Source: Microbacterium amylolyticum
GTDB lineage: Bacteria > Actinomycetota > Actinomycetes > Actinomycetales > Microbacteriaceae
DNA length: 64,000 nt
Direction: 5' to 3'
Assembly (NCBI RefSeq): GCF_011046975.1
Contig: NZ_CP049253.1
Location: 2,418,001-2,482,000 of the forward strand
Part shown: piece by piece, positions 27,559 through 36,769 of the stretch
How the letters are laid out: each line of letters opens with the position of its first letter
Position numbering within the stretch: the stretch's first letter is position 1
The notes under the pieces: model-generated
Database searches by the model: none
Told to the model about the DNA's origin: nothing
What the model saw: the letters and a program-made list of their open reading frames with translations, nothing else
Made by a program: the position numbers and the translations under genes

Positions 27559-29658
27559 ATGGCCACCGACGACAATAAAGAATCACGCGACCGCCGGAAT
27601 GACGGCGATCGTGCACGTCGTGATGGCGGCGAACGTCCCTCCCGGGGCCGTGGCGACGAGCGCGGCGAACGCCCGCGACGCGACGGTGGCGATAACCGTG
27701 GGGGCGGAAAGAGATTCGACCGCGAAGGCGGCCGAGACTCTTCCCGCAGCGCCGACCGATCCGGTCGCCCCTCCGGCGGATACCAGGGGCGTAGCTCTGC
27801 TGATCGTAAACCGTACAACCGCGACGATCGCGGTGCTTCTTCGGACCGGAAGCCGTACACCCGTAACGATCGTGGTGGACGTCCGTCCTACAACCGCGAC
27901 GACCGTGGTGGTTCTTCGGATCGGAAGCCGTATGGTTCCCGCGATGACCGTGGTGGACGCCCGTCCTACAACCGCGACGACCGTGGTCGTTCTTCGGATC
28001 GGAAGCCGTATGGTTCCCGCGATGACCGTGGTGGACGCCCGTCCTACAACCGCGACGACCGTGGTCGTTCTTCGGATCGGAAGCCGTATGGTTCCCGCGA
28101 TGACCGTGGTGGACGCCCGTCCTACAACCGCGACGACCGCGGCGGTTCTTCGGACCGGAAGCCCTATAGCCGCGACGACCGTGGTGGTTCTTCGGATCGG
28201 AAGCCGTACGGCGCGCGTGATGACCGTGGTGGACGCCCGTCCTACAACCGCGACGACCGTGGTGGTTCCTCGGATCGGAAGCCGTATGGTTCCCGCGATG
28301 ACCGTGGTGGACGCCCGTCCTACAAGCGCGACGACCGTGGTGGTTCCTCGGATCGGAAGCCGTATGGTTCCCGGGACGACCGTGGTGGACGCCCGTCCTA
28401 CAAGCGCGACGACCGTGGTGGTTCCTCGGATCGGAAGCCGTATGGTTCCCGGGACGACCGTGGTGGACGCCCGTCCTACAAGCGCGACGACCGCGGTGGT
28501 TCTTCGGACCGCAAGCCTTACGGCGCGCGTGATGACCGTGGTGGACGTCCGTCGTACAACCGCGACGACCGCGGCGGTTCTTCGGACCGCAAGCCTTACG
28601 GCGCGCGTGATGACCGTGGTGGACGTCCGTCCTACAACCGTGACGACCGCGGCGGTCGCCCCTCGTACGGTCGTGACGACCGCCGGGACGACGACCGAAA
28701 CTCGCGTCCGCCCCAGGCAGATCGCATTCCGGACCCCGAACTGCCGGATGAGATCACGCCGAAGGACCTCTTTCCTTCCGCGCGCAACGAGCTGAAGACT
28801 CTCAGCAAGGAGAACGCGGAGCGCGTCGCTCGTCACCTGGCGATGGCTAGCGCCGTTATCGAGGAAGACCCGGAGCTAGCGCACGAGCACGCGCAGGCGG
28901 CTGTCCGTCACGCCGGACGTGTTGCTGTTGCCCGCGAGACGCTCGCGGTGACCGCCTATACCGTCGGTGACTTCGCCCTGACGCTGCGCGAGCTGCGCAC
29001 GGTGCGTCGCATCACGGGACGCAACGATCACGTGGCGATGATTGTTGACAGCGAGCGCGGTGTTGGACGACCGGAGAAGGCCTTGGAAGAGGGCCGCTCG
29101 GCCGACCTCGCATCGCTTCCCATCGGCCAGCGAGTTGAGCTGGCGATCGCCATGTCTGGTGCACGCCTCGACTTGGGGCAGACCGAGCTCGCGCTCCACG
29201 AACTCGATGTTCCTGGTGACGACCCGGGCCGCGCATTCGAGTGGAGCGCCGGTCTGTACGCTGCGCGCGCCGCGGTTCTCGAAGACCTCGGTCGCACATC
29301 GGAGGCAGAGATGTGGGCGCACCGCGCCGAGGTCGCAGGTGATGCGATCGCCGCGAAGCTCGCCGAAGACGACACCATTGTGATCGACGAGATCGAAATC
29401 GAGATGTCCGACGAGGAGCGCGCTGCATACGAGGCCGCTTACGCAGACGCAGACGCTGTTGACGAGGGGAAGGACTCCCTGCCCCTCGACCCTGCTGAGG
29501 ACGACTCCGAGGAAGAGCCGGCGGACGATGAGTCTGGCCTTCCGGAATCGCCTGAGGACATTGTTGTCGACGACACTTCGATCCAGGACGAGGTAACGGA
29601 ACTCCTCGCGGCAGCGGGAATCACGGACGACGACGATGATGATCAGGTGGAGGCGTAA
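27559..29658 (+). CDS. TPR-like protein with large Arg/Asp/Gly-rich tandem-repeat region
   Basis: A 699-aa protein in two halves. Residues 1-380 are low-complexity and disordered, dominated by Arg, Asp, Gly, Ser and Tyr. Within them about eleven units of SSDRKPY...RDDR alternate with GGRPSYNRDDR, giving a 26-residue repeat. From about residue 390 a compact helical domain follows (DLFPSARNELKTLSKENAER, then two-helix TPR-like units), ending in a very acidic tail rich in Asp/Glu. A TPR gene at this place before HAD and tlyA is conserved in actinobacteria (Rv1691 in M. tuberculosis). RNA or ribosome binding is inferred only from the RGG-like composition. The ATG at 27559 has GGGGAG upstream; the frame from 27418 runs through the terminator. 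Confidence 0.85.
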   Translation: MATDDNKESRDRRNDGDRARRDGGERPSRGRGDERGERPRRDGGDNRGGGKRFDREGGRDSSRSADRSGRPSGGYQGRSSADRKPYNRDDRGASSDRKPYTRNDRGGRPSYNRDDRGGSSDRKPYGSRDDRGGRPSYNRDDRGRSSDRKPYGSRDDRGGRPSYNRDDRGRSSDRKPYGSRDDRGGRPSYNRDDRGGSSDRKPYSRDDRGGSSDRKPYGARDDRGGRPSYNRDDRGGSSDRKPYGSRDDRGGRPSYKRDDRGGSSDRKPYGSRDDRGGRPSYKRDDRGGSSDRKPYGSRDDRGGRPSYKRDDRGGSSDRKPYGARDDRGGRPSYNRDDRGGSSDRKPYGARDDRGGRPSYNRDDRGGRPSYGRDDRRDDDRNSRPPQADRIPDPELPDEITPKDLFPSARNELKTLSKENAERVARHLAMASAVIEEDPELAHEHAQAAVRHAGRVAVARETLAVTAYTVGDFALTLRELRTVRRITGRNDHVAMIVDSERGVGRPEKALEEGRSADLASLPIGQRVELAIAMSGARLDLGQTELALHELDVPGDDPGRAFEWSAGLYAARAAVLEDLGRTSEAEMWAHRAEVAGDAIAAKLAEDDTIVIDEIEIEMSDEERAAYEAAYADADAVDEGKDSLPLDPAEDDSEEEPADDESGLPESPEDIVVDDTSIQDEVTELLAAAGITDDDDDDQVEA
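27835..28680 (+). repeat. 78-bp in-frame tandem repeat array
   Basis: About ten copies of a 78-bp unit encode a 26-aa repeat. Several neighbouring copies are nearly identical at the DNA level (around 27905-28130 and 28260-28500), while one unit is shortened to 14 residues (SSDRKPYSRDDRGG). The pattern indicates recent expansion by slippage or unequal crossing-over. Because 78 is a multiple of three, copy-number changes keep the gene in frame. Confidence 0.9.
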
Positions 29659-29662
29659 CCGA

Positions 29663-30700
29663 ATGGGTCTGTTCTCGAAGAAGGTTGGCCCCGCGCCCAT
29701 CGACGGCGTCGATGTCCTCTTCGCCGATCTCGATGGCGTTGTGTATGCGGGTCCTGGCGCGATTCCGCACGCGGTAGAAAGCCTCAACCGCGCGGAGGAC
29801 GAGGGCCGCCGTCTTGGCTACATCACGAACAACGCCTCCCGAACAGATGCGGCTGTCGCCCAGCACCTGGCCGATCTGGGGCTGCGTACGCGGGCGGAAG
29901 ACGTCGTCACCAGCCCGCAGGCGGCATCGCGGCTTCTCGCCGAGAAGGTGCCGGCCGGTTCGACGATTCTTGTTGTGGGCGGCGAGGGCCTTGTCGTCGA
30001 GCTCGAGAAGTCGGGCTTCGTCGTCACCCGCAGCGCCGAGGATAACCCTGCCGCTGTTGTGCAGGGCTTCAACCCGGATGTTGCGTGGACACATCTTGCA
30101 GAGGCGGCGTTCGCCCTTGCGCTGCCAGAGGATCAGGGCGGCATCCCCTGGATCGCCACCAACACGGACTGGACGATTCCGCGTGAGCGGGGCATCGCAC
30201 CGGGTAACGGGACGCTCGTGTCTGCTGTGCACACGGCGGTCGGACGCCTGGCTACCGTTGCGGGCAAGCCGGAAGCGCCGATCTTCCACGCCGCGGTCGC
30301 GCGCTTCGGCGCGAAGAAGCCGTTGATGCTCGGCGACCGGCTCGACACCGACATTCAAGGGGCGCAGGCCGCCGGAGTGGATTCGGCGATCATCCTCACC
30401 GGAATCGACCGTCCGAAGCATGTGCTTGCTGCACTTGACCACCAGCGGCCGACATACATCCTCGGCGATCTGCGCGATATGTTCGAGCCGTATCCGGTTG
30501 TCACCCACAAGGGTGATGTCACGACGGTCAGGGATGCGTCCGTTCGCATCGATGGCGTCGATGTGATCATCGAGTCAGAGGGAAGCGACGACCTCGATCT
30601 GATTCGGGCCGGTGCGCACGCGATCTGGGCAACGGGCCGTCAGATCTTCGGGTTCCGTGTTCCGGAGCGCCTGTACCGCGACACCTTCCACCGTCCTTAG
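29663..30700 (+). CDS. HAD-superfamily NagD-like hydrolase
   Basis: A 345-aa haloacid dehalogenase-type phosphatase. Motif I is FADLDGVVY with Asp22 as nucleophile and Asp24 as acid/base. Motif II is YITNNASRT, and motif IV is MLGDRLDTDIQGA. The cap type and length fit the NagD/4-nitrophenylphosphatase subgroup, with an extra C-terminal domain of about 80 residues. The substrate is not predictable; its Mycobacterium counterpart sits in the same gene order. The ATG at 29663 lies four bases after the TPR gene stop, indicating one operon. Confidence 0.88.
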   Translation: MGLFSKKVGPAPIDGVDVLFADLDGVVYAGPGAIPHAVESLNRAEDEGRRLGYITNNASRTDAAVAQHLADLGLRTRAEDVVTSPQAASRLLAEKVPAGSTILVVGGEGLVVELEKSGFVVTRSAEDNPAAVVQGFNPDVAWTHLAEAAFALALPEDQGGIPWIATNTDWTIPRERGIAPGNGTLVSAVHTAVGRLATVAGKPEAPIFHAAVARFGAKKPLMLGDRLDTDIQGAQAAGVDSAIILTGIDRPKHVLAALDHQRPTYILGDLRDMFEPYPVVTHKGDVTTVRDASVRIDGVDVIIESEGSDDLDLIRAGAHAIWATGRQIFGFRVPERLYRDTFHRP

Positions 30701-30773
30701 CCCGTCTTCTTCCGCCCCGGGGCCTTTCTTCGTCGCATCGGCGTCGCACGAGGGCTCCGGCGCGGGGGAGCCG

Positions 30774-30779
30774 TATCGT
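30774..30779 (+). promoter_or_regulatory. Candidate -10 box for the small ORF-tlyA transcript
   Basis: TATCGT ends seven bases before the ATG at 30787, and no ribosome-binding site is present. It suggests a leaderless start for the small ORF and tlyA. Confidence 0.35.
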
Positions 30780-30786
30780 TGGACCC

Positions 30787-30909
30787 ATGAGTGAAGAGCT
30801 GGTGTCCCGGCTGGATGTCATCGAAACGCAGCCACTTGCCGAGCGTGCAGAGTCGTATCTGCGGCTTCACGAGGAATTCACGCGCACTCTTGAGCAGGCA
30901 CCGGAGTGA
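30787..30909 (+). CDS. Conserved 40-aa protein before tlyA
   Basis: A small ORF of 40 residues starting MSEELVSRLDVIETQPLAER, predicted to be helical and acidic. Its GTGA overlap with tlyA couples their translation. A similarly tiny ORF (Rv1693) occupies this slot between the HAD gene and tlyA in M. tuberculosis. This makes it a real gene rather than chance. Function is unknown; the size and amphipathic pattern could suit a partner of a neighbouring protein. Confidence 0.7.
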   Translation: MSEELVSRLDVIETQPLAERAESYLRLHEEFTRTLEQAPE

Positions 30910-31730
30910 CGTCCCGCCTGGACGCCGCGCTGGCCGAGCGCGGCCTTGCGCGATCGCGCACACACGGCGCGCGACTGATCGTTGACGGCAGGGTCACGGT
31001 TGATGGTGCAACAGCAACGAAGGCATCCATCCGGGTGTCCGATGAAGCTGATATTTGCGTCGACGAACCGGATCGGTACGTCAGCCGCGCGGCCCACAAG
31101 CTCATCGCGGCCCTCGACGCATTCGGCATCGACCCGGCGGGGCGCGTTGCCCTCGACATGGGAGCGTCGACGGGCGGCTTCACCCAGGTGCTCCGTGAGC
31201 GCGGGGCCGCCCCGGTTCTCGCCGTCGATGTCGGCCACGATCAGATCGCGCCGCTCATCGCCGCCGATGAGCACGTGCACGTTGTCGAGGGATTCAACGT
31301 CCGTTTCATGACGCGCGAGGCGCTTGTCGCACGCACCGGGGTCACCGAGCTGCCGAGCGTGATCACGGGAGATCTGTCCTTTATCTCTCTCGATCATGTT
31401 TTGCCCGCGGTAGCCGATGTCGCCGCGCCGGGCGCCGATGTTGTTCTGCTCATCAAACCGCAGTTTGAAGTGGGCAGAACGAACGTTCGGTCGGGGATCG
31501 TGGAGGATGCGGCTCTGCGCGCACAGGCAGTTCGAGATGTGCTCCAGGCGGCATGCGCTCTTGGCCTCGGCATTCTGGGCGTTGTGCCGAGCCCGCTGCT
31601 CGGCACGCACGGAAACGTGGAAGTTGTCGTTCATCTCGCGCCGGGCAGGGGCTCCGATCCGACACAATGGGAAGACGCGATCGTCCGGCACACACGCCGC
31701 GACGCGAGCGTATCGGACGGAGGACGATGA
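30906..31730 (+). CDS. tlyA: TlyA-type rRNA 2'-O-methyltransferase
   Basis: A 274-aa protein with an N-terminal S4 RNA-binding domain (residues 2-60) and a C-terminal FtsJ-like methyltransferase domain. The SAM-binding motif is ALDMGASTGGFTQVL. Catalytic positions include the lysine in SRAAHKL, Asp in ITGDLSF and Lys in LLIKPQFEVG. TlyA methylates ribose of 16S C1409 and 23S C1920 in mycobacteria and makes ribosomes sensitive to capreomycin. The same role here is inferred from full-length similarity and conserved gene order. It overlaps nadK by four bases. Confidence 0.92.
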   Translation: MTSRLDAALAERGLARSRTHGARLIVDGRVTVDGATATKASIRVSDEADICVDEPDRYVSRAAHKLIAALDAFGIDPAGRVALDMGASTGGFTQVLRERGAAPVLAVDVGHDQIAPLIAADEHVHVVEGFNVRFMTREALVARTGVTELPSVITGDLSFISLDHVLPAVADVAAPGADVVLLIKPQFEVGRTNVRSGIVEDAALRAQAVRDVLQAACALGLGILGVVPSPLLGTHGNVEVVVHLAPGRGSDPTQWEDAIVRHTRRDASVSDGGR

Positions 31731-32707
31731 GCGGTCGGAGCATTCTGATCGTCGCGCACGCGTATCGCGACGACACGGTCGAGGCGGCCGCGCGCATCGT
31801 CTCCATCATTCGTGAGCAGGGTGCGACGCCGGTTTTCGCCGAAGACGATCGCGAAGAACTTTCGGCGATTGTCCCCGATCTGCGATCAGTTCGTCTGCTG
31901 GGCATCGATGTGCCCTTGGCCGAGATCGACGCGGCTATTGTGCTGGGCGGCGATGGGACGATTCTGCGTGCCGCTGAGCTCGTCCGCGGCGGCACCGCCC
32001 CCATTCTGGGCATCAACATGGGGCACGTCGGTTTTCTTGCCGAGATCGAGCGCGACGATATGGATGATGCCGTCGATCGCATTCTCGCGGGCGACTACGG
32101 GGTGGAAGAACGCCTCGCGCTGAACGTTCGTGTGCGTGATCGCACGGGCGAGGTGGTCTACGAGACATGGGCGCTCAACGAGGCCTCGATCGAGAAGGAT
32201 TCTCGAGAGCGCATGATCGAGCTCGTGATCGAGATCGACGGGCGCCCGCTGTCGGCTTTTGGCGCCGACGGATGCGTGATCGCCACCCCGACGGGGTCGA
32301 CGGCCTACAGTTTCTCCGCTGGCGGCCCGGTGATCTGGCCCAGTGTGCAGGCGATCGTGGTGGTTCCACTCTCCGCCCACGCGCTGTTCGCCCGTCCGCT
32401 CGTTGTGGGACCTGAGCACGCGGTGGCCGTGGAACTGGCGAGCGGGATCGGCGGAAGCGGCATCCTGTGGTGCGATGGGCGCAGATCTCACCCCCTTCCG
32501 CCCGGAGCGCGCGTTTCTGTGCGACGGGCCGAGACCCCCGTTCGCCTGGCGCGGTTGCATCCGGCCGCATTCACGGACCGGCTGGTTCGAAAGTTCCAGC
32601 TTCCGGTCCAGGGCTGGCGCGGACCCATGGGACCGACGATGACAAGCTCCGTGAAAGTGATCCCCGAGACGGGGCCGCGATCGGGTGCTGAGGAGGAATC
32701 TGAGTGA
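31727..32707 (+). CDS. nadK: NAD kinase
   Basis: Phosphorylates NAD to NADP; 326 aa. The nucleotide motif GGDGTILRAAELV is near residue 70 and INMGHVGFLAEIE follows. The NE.SI motif appears as LNEASIEKD, and the Gly-rich ATPTGSTAYSFSAGGP loop is present. The ATG at 31727 overlaps the tlyA stop by four bases; the longer upstream frame lies inside tlyA. It overlaps recN by four bases, so tlyA, nadK and recN form one coupled unit. Confidence 0.94.
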   Translation: MSGRSILIVAHAYRDDTVEAAARIVSIIREQGATPVFAEDDREELSAIVPDLRSVRLLGIDVPLAEIDAAIVLGGDGTILRAAELVRGGTAPILGINMGHVGFLAEIERDDMDDAVDRILAGDYGVEERLALNVRVRDRTGEVVYETWALNEASIEKDSRERMIELVIEIDGRPLSAFGADGCVIATPTGSTAYSFSAGGPVIWPSVQAIVVVPLSAHALFARPLVVGPEHAVAVELASGIGGSGILWCDGRRSHPLPPGARVSVRRAETPVRLARLHPAAFTDRLVRKFQLPVQGWRGPMGPTMTSSVKVIPETGPRSGAEEESE

Positions 32708-34389
32708 TCGAGGAGATGCGACTGCGTGACCTTGGCGTGATCGCCGATGCCGCGTTGCCGATCGGGCCAGGCTTTACCGCCATCACCGGCGAAACGGGTG
32801 CGGGGAAGACCATGGTGGTCACCGGCCTCGGCCTGCTTCTCGGGGCTCGTGCGGCCGGAGGAACAGTGCGCAAGGGAGCGTCGAACGCCGCTGTTGAGGG
32901 CATCTGGGAAGTGGATTCTGAGGGCCCGGTGGCCGATCGTGTGCGCGACGCGGGCGGAGAGCTCGAACCGATCGGCGGCGGGCGCAGCGAGCTGTATCTG
33001 TCTCGCACCATCGCGGCGGAAGGGCGGAGCCGCGCATCCGTTGGGGGGCGAGCGGCCCCGGCCGGCGTTCTCGTTGACCTGGCGGAGCGGCTTGTGGCCG
33101 TTCACGGTCAGACCGATCAGCTGCGGCTGAAGTCCCGCGCTGCGCAGCGCGATGCGCTCGACCGCTTCGGCGGGCCCGCTGTGCAGAACGCGCTGAACAC
33201 GTTCGCCGAGGCCTTTGAGGCGTGGAGTGCGATCGATCACGATCTGACGCAGCTCATTGCCGATCGCGATGCGCGAGCCGCGGAAGCGGATCGTTTACGC
33301 GTTCTGCTGGGAGAGATCGAAGCAATCGCACCGGAAGACGGGGAAGACGAGCTGTTGGATGCCCGTGCGGTGCGCTTGCAGAACGCGGAGCAACTGCGCG
33401 AAGCCGGGCTGCTTGCGCGCGAGGCACTGTCGAGCGAGGAGGGGACTCCCGATGTCGCGGCGATTCTCGGGGTGGCCCGTGCGGCGCTGGATCGCGTGAG
33501 CGACCCGGCACTCGACACCATTAACGCTCAGATCGCTGATCTCGGGTATCGCGCGAACGATCTGGCCATCGAACTGTCGAGCTACCTGGCTGATCTGGAC
33601 GAGCACGGTCCGGCGGAACTGGCCGAGGTGGAAGAGCGCCGAGCCGCTCTGGCCGGCCTCGTTCGCGCGCACGGATCGCTGTCGGCCGCCCTGGCGCTGC
33701 AGGAGAGCGGATCGGCGCGTCTGGCGGAGCTCGATGACGACGGCGATCGAACCGAACGCCTTACAGCGTTGCGTGATGAGGCGCGCGCTGCCCTCGACCT
33801 CGCGGGAGACCGGCTGACGACCGAACGCACGGAAGCTGCGGGCCGGCTCGGCGCGGCGGTCACAGAGGAACTGCGCTCTCTGGCGATGCCGGACGCGCGC
33901 CTCGTTGTGGACGTCACTCCGGGCACGGAGACCAGAAAAGGGCGCGATGATGTGGCTTTTCTTCTCTCGCCTCATCCTGGCTCCGATTCTGTTCCCGTTG
34001 CCAAGGGAGCATCGGGCGGTGAGCTGAGCCGCGTCATGCTGGCGATCGAGGTGGTGATCGCGGCAACAGATCCCGTTCCGACCTTCATCTTCGACGAGGT
34101 CGACGCGGGGATCGGCGGAGCCGCGGCGATCGAGGTGGGTCGCCGGCTGGCGAAGCTGGCGGAAAATGCCCAGGTGATCGCCGTCACACACCTTGCTCAG
34201 GTCGCCGCCTTCGCAAACAACCACCTGAGCGTCGTGAAGTCGAGTGACGGATCGATCACGGCGTCGAGCGTTACCCGCTTGGTCGGCGCACAACGCGAAG
34301 AAGAAATGGCGCGCCTGCTGTCGGGAATGGCCGACAGCGACGCCGCGATCGAGCATGCGCGTGAGCTTCTCGCCCTCGGCGAACGATAG
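32704..34389 (+). CDS. recN: DNA repair protein RecN
   Basis: An SMC-like ATPase of double-strand-break repair, 561 aa. Walker A is ITGETGAGKTMVV at residues 28-40. A central coiled-coil region rich in Ala, Glu and Arg spans about 150-370. The ABC signature GASGGELSRVMLAIE and Walker B TFIFDEVDAGIGG are near the C-terminus. The gene begins GTG inside the nadK stop and ends 121 bases before pyrG, which has its own promoter-like box. Confidence 0.94.
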   Translation: MIEEMRLRDLGVIADAALPIGPGFTAITGETGAGKTMVVTGLGLLLGARAAGGTVRKGASNAAVEGIWEVDSEGPVADRVRDAGGELEPIGGGRSELYLSRTIAAEGRSRASVGGRAAPAGVLVDLAERLVAVHGQTDQLRLKSRAAQRDALDRFGGPAVQNALNTFAEAFEAWSAIDHDLTQLIADRDARAAEADRLRVLLGEIEAIAPEDGEDELLDARAVRLQNAEQLREAGLLAREALSSEEGTPDVAAILGVARAALDRVSDPALDTINAQIADLGYRANDLAIELSSYLADLDEHGPAELAEVEERRAALAGLVRAHGSLSAALALQESGSARLAELDDDGDRTERLTALRDEARAALDLAGDRLTTERTEAAGRLGAAVTEELRSLAMPDARLVVDVTPGTETRKGRDDVAFLLSPHPGSDSVPVAKGASGGELSRVMLAIEVVIAATDPVPTFIFDEVDAGIGGAAAIEVGRRLAKLAENAQVIAVTHLAQVAAFANNHLSVVKSSDGSITASSVTRLVGAQREEEMARLLSGMADSDAAIEHARELLALGER

Positions 34390-34496
34390 ACGCTGACGCG
34401 AGACGGAGCCCTGAGTATGCTCGTAGTCAATTCCGTTTCGGCGCGAGTACACCACCATCATTCAGCCGTACCCACCGGAAGCCCAGAGATGAGCGT

Positions 34497-34502
34497 TAGG
34501 AT
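34497..34502 (+). promoter_or_regulatory. Candidate -10 box of leaderless pyrG transcript
   Basis: TAGGAT ends eight bases before the GTG at 34511. With no ribosome-binding site at the usual distance this supports GTG over the adjacent ATG at 34514 as the start. Confidence 0.4.
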
Positions 34503-34510
34503 CGAAGCCC

Positions 34511-36196
34511 GTGATGCAGACTTCTGACGCGGCAAGCAACGACACCACCAAACACATCTTTGTGACGGGCGGTGTCGTCTCCTCTTTGGGCAAGGGCCTG
34601 ACGGCAGCGAGCCTCGGCAATCTGCTGACGGCGCGTGGTCTCCACGTGGTCATGCAGAAGCTGGATCCGTACCTCAACGTTGATCCGGGCACGATGAACC
34701 CATTCCAGCACGGCGAGGTTTTTGTGACGGACGACGGGTCGGAAACCGACCTCGACATCGGCCACTACGAGCGCTTCCTCGACATCAACCTCACCGCGGC
34801 CGCCAATGTGACCACCGGACAGGTGTACTCGCAGGTGATCTCCCGCGAGCGGCGCGGCGAGTACCTGGGCGACACCGTGCAGGTCATCCCGCACATCTCG
34901 GATGAGATCAAGCGCCGCATGCGCCTGCAGGCTGAGGACGACCCGAAGCCCGATGTGATCATCACGGAGGTGGGAGGAACCGTTGGTGACATCGAGTCGC
35001 AGCCGTTCCTCGAATCAGCTCGTCAGATTCGTCATGAGCTCGGCCGCGACAATGTGTTCTTCGTTCACGTTTCGCTCGTGCCGTTTATGGGCGCATCGGG
35101 GGAGCAGAAGACCAAGCCGACGCAGCATTCGGTTGCTGCCCTGCGTCAGGTGGGTATCCAGCCCGACGCGCTCGTTCTGCGCAGCGACCGCCCGGTCACC
35201 GAGTCGAACATGAACAAGATCGCTCTCATGTGTGACGTCGACCTGGAGGGCGTCGTCAACACGGTTGATCTGCCCAGCATTTATGACATCCCCTCCACCC
35301 TCAACACGCAGGGCCTCGACAGCTACATCGTCGGCAAGCTCGGCCTGACGAAAGCCGGCGAGGTCGACTGGACCCGCTGGCAGCAGGTGCTCGACGCCGT
35401 TCATCACCCCAAGCACGAGGTGACAATTGGTTTGGTGGGCAAGTACATCGACCTGCCCGATGCGTATCTGTCGGTGACGGAGGCGATCAAGGCCGGCGGT
35501 TTCGCGCGGGACGCGAAGGTCAACATCGAGTGGATTCCTTCCGACCTCTGCGAAACAGAAGACGGCGCACGCGAGCAGCTCACACACCTCGACGGCATCT
35601 GTGTTCCCGGCGGCTTCGGTATCCGCGGCATTGACGGAAAGCTGGGCGCGTTGCGCTTTGCGCGCGAACAGGGCATTCCTACGCTGGGGCTCTGCCTGGG
35701 TCTGCAGTGCATGGTTATCGAATACGCCCGAAACGTCGCCGGTATCGAGGGCGCGTCGTCGAGCGAGTTCGACCCCGAGACCGCTGCTCCCGTCATCGCG
35801 ACGATGCAGGAGCAGGTCGAGATTCTCGAGGGAGGCGACCTGGGCGGCACGATGCGCCTCGGCCTGTACCCCGCAACGCTCGCACAGGGTTCCATCGCTG
35901 CTGAGGTTTACGGCGACACGTCCGTTGAGGAGCGTCACCGCCACCGCTACGAGGTGAACAACGCCTACCGCGAGCAGATCGCGTCGGCGGGGATGAACTT
36001 CTCCGGGATCAACGCCACGCTCGACCTGGTCGAGTTCGTTGAGCTGCCGCGCGAGGTCCACCCGTACTACATCGCAACGCAGGCTCACCCCGAGCTCCGG
36101 TCGCGCCCCACACAGGCGCATCCCCTCTTCCGCGGCCTCGTCGGCGCGGCGCTGGAGCGCCAGCGCGCCAGCGCGCTGTTCGAGGTTTCCGAGTGA
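34511..36196 (+). CDS. pyrG: CTP synthase
   Basis: Makes CTP from UTP, ATP and glutamine; 561 aa. The N-terminal amidoligase domain opens with [19 protein letters not shown] and contains the tetramer region [16 protein letters not shown]. The C-terminal class I glutaminase domain has the oxyanion loop [12 protein letters not shown], the nucleophile Cys in [10 protein letters not shown] and the catalytic His-Glu in ATQAHPE. The start is GTG 34511 or ATG 34514. It overlaps the Nudix gene by four bases, an order kept in M. tuberculosis. Confidence 0.96.
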   Translation: MMQTSDAASNDTTKHIFVTGGVVSSLGKGLTAASLGNLLTARGLHVVMQKLDPYLNVDPGTMNPFQHGEVFVTDDGSETDLDIGHYERFLDINLTAAANVTTGQVYSQVISRERRGEYLGDTVQVIPHISDEIKRRMRLQAEDDPKPDVIITEVGGTVGDIESQPFLESARQIRHELGRDNVFFVHVSLVPFMGASGEQKTKPTQHSVAALRQVGIQPDALVLRSDRPVTESNMNKIALMCDVDLEGVVNTVDLPSIYDIPSTLNTQGLDSYIVGKLGLTKAGEVDWTRWQQVLDAVHHPKHEVTIGLVGKYIDLPDAYLSVTEAIKAGGFARDAKVNIEWIPSDLCETEDGAREQLTHLDGICVPGGFGIRGIDGKLGALRFAREQGIPTLGLCLGLQCMVIEYARNVAGIEGASSSEFDPETAAPVIATMQEQVEILEGGDLGGTMRLGLYPATLAQGSIAAEVYGDTSVEERHRHRYEVNNAYREQIASAGMNFSGINATLDLVEFVELPREVHPYYIATQAHPELRSRPTQAHPLFRGLVGAALERQRASALFEVSE

Positions 36197-36768
36197 CGGA
36201 ACTCCTTCGGGACGAGCCGCTCGAGGTCGAGGTGATCTCGAGCGAGCTCGCCTACCGGGGTGCCGTCTGGAATATCCGGGAAGATCGTTTCCGGTATGGC
36301 GACGATGAGATCGTGCGTCACTATGTCGATCACACGGGTGCCGTTGCGGTTGTTGCGCTGGACGAGGACGACCGCGTCCTGCTGATTCAGCAGTATCGTC
36401 ATCCGATTCGGACGCGCGACTGGGAGATTCCGGCGGGACTCCGCGACGTCGACGGCGAAGATCTGCAGATCACGGCGGCGCGCGAGCTCGCGGAGGAGGC
36501 TGATCTGACCGCGTCCTCCTGGGAACGGCTGGGTGAGCTGGCGCCCACCCCCGGTGGCTCGGACGAGGTCATCCACCTGTTTCTTGCGCGCGGCATCGCC
36601 TCGTCTGGGGAGACCTTCGCGCGGGACGCTGAGGAGGCCGATATTCGTGCCGAGTGGGTGCCGCTCGAGGATGCTGTCGCTGCCGTGATGTCGGGCCGGA
36701 TGCGCAATGCGGCCCTGATGGTCGGGGTGCTGATGACGGCGGAGCGGTTGCGCCGAGACCGGAGCTGA
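36193..36768 (+). CDS. Nudix hydrolase, ADP-ribose pyrophosphatase type
   Basis: A 191-aa Nudix protein. The Nudix box GX5EX7REUXEEXGU region reads [11 protein letters not shown] then [11 protein letters not shown] at about residues 83-105. The following Pro/Gly-rich loop [19 protein letters not shown] is typical of ADP-ribose pyrophosphatases. It should hydrolyse ADP-ribose or a similar nucleoside diphosphate to monophosphates. It lies between pyrG and xerD, as in mycobacteria (Rv1700), overlapping pyrG by four bases. Confidence 0.9.
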   Translation: MTELLRDEPLEVEVISSELAYRGAVWNIREDRFRYGDDEIVRHYVDHTGAVAVVALDEDDRVLLIQQYRHPIRTRDWEIPAGLRDVDGEDLQITAARELAEEADLTASSWERLGELAPTPGGSDEVIHLFLARGIASSGETFARDAEEADIRAEWVPLEDAVAAVMSGRMRNAALMVGVLMTAERLRRDRS

Positions 36769-36769
36769 T

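Noticed and set aside
27835-28680. Tandem repeats considered as a CRISPR array
   Set aside because: Units are contiguous, in frame and coding, without unique spacers.
27583-28836. 417-aa minus-strand ORF opposite the repeat array
   Set aside because: It is the reverse reading of the 78-bp tandem repeat, whose period is a multiple of three, so stops are absent by repetition. It has Thr/Val/Arg monotony, no ribosome-binding site and no family resemblance.
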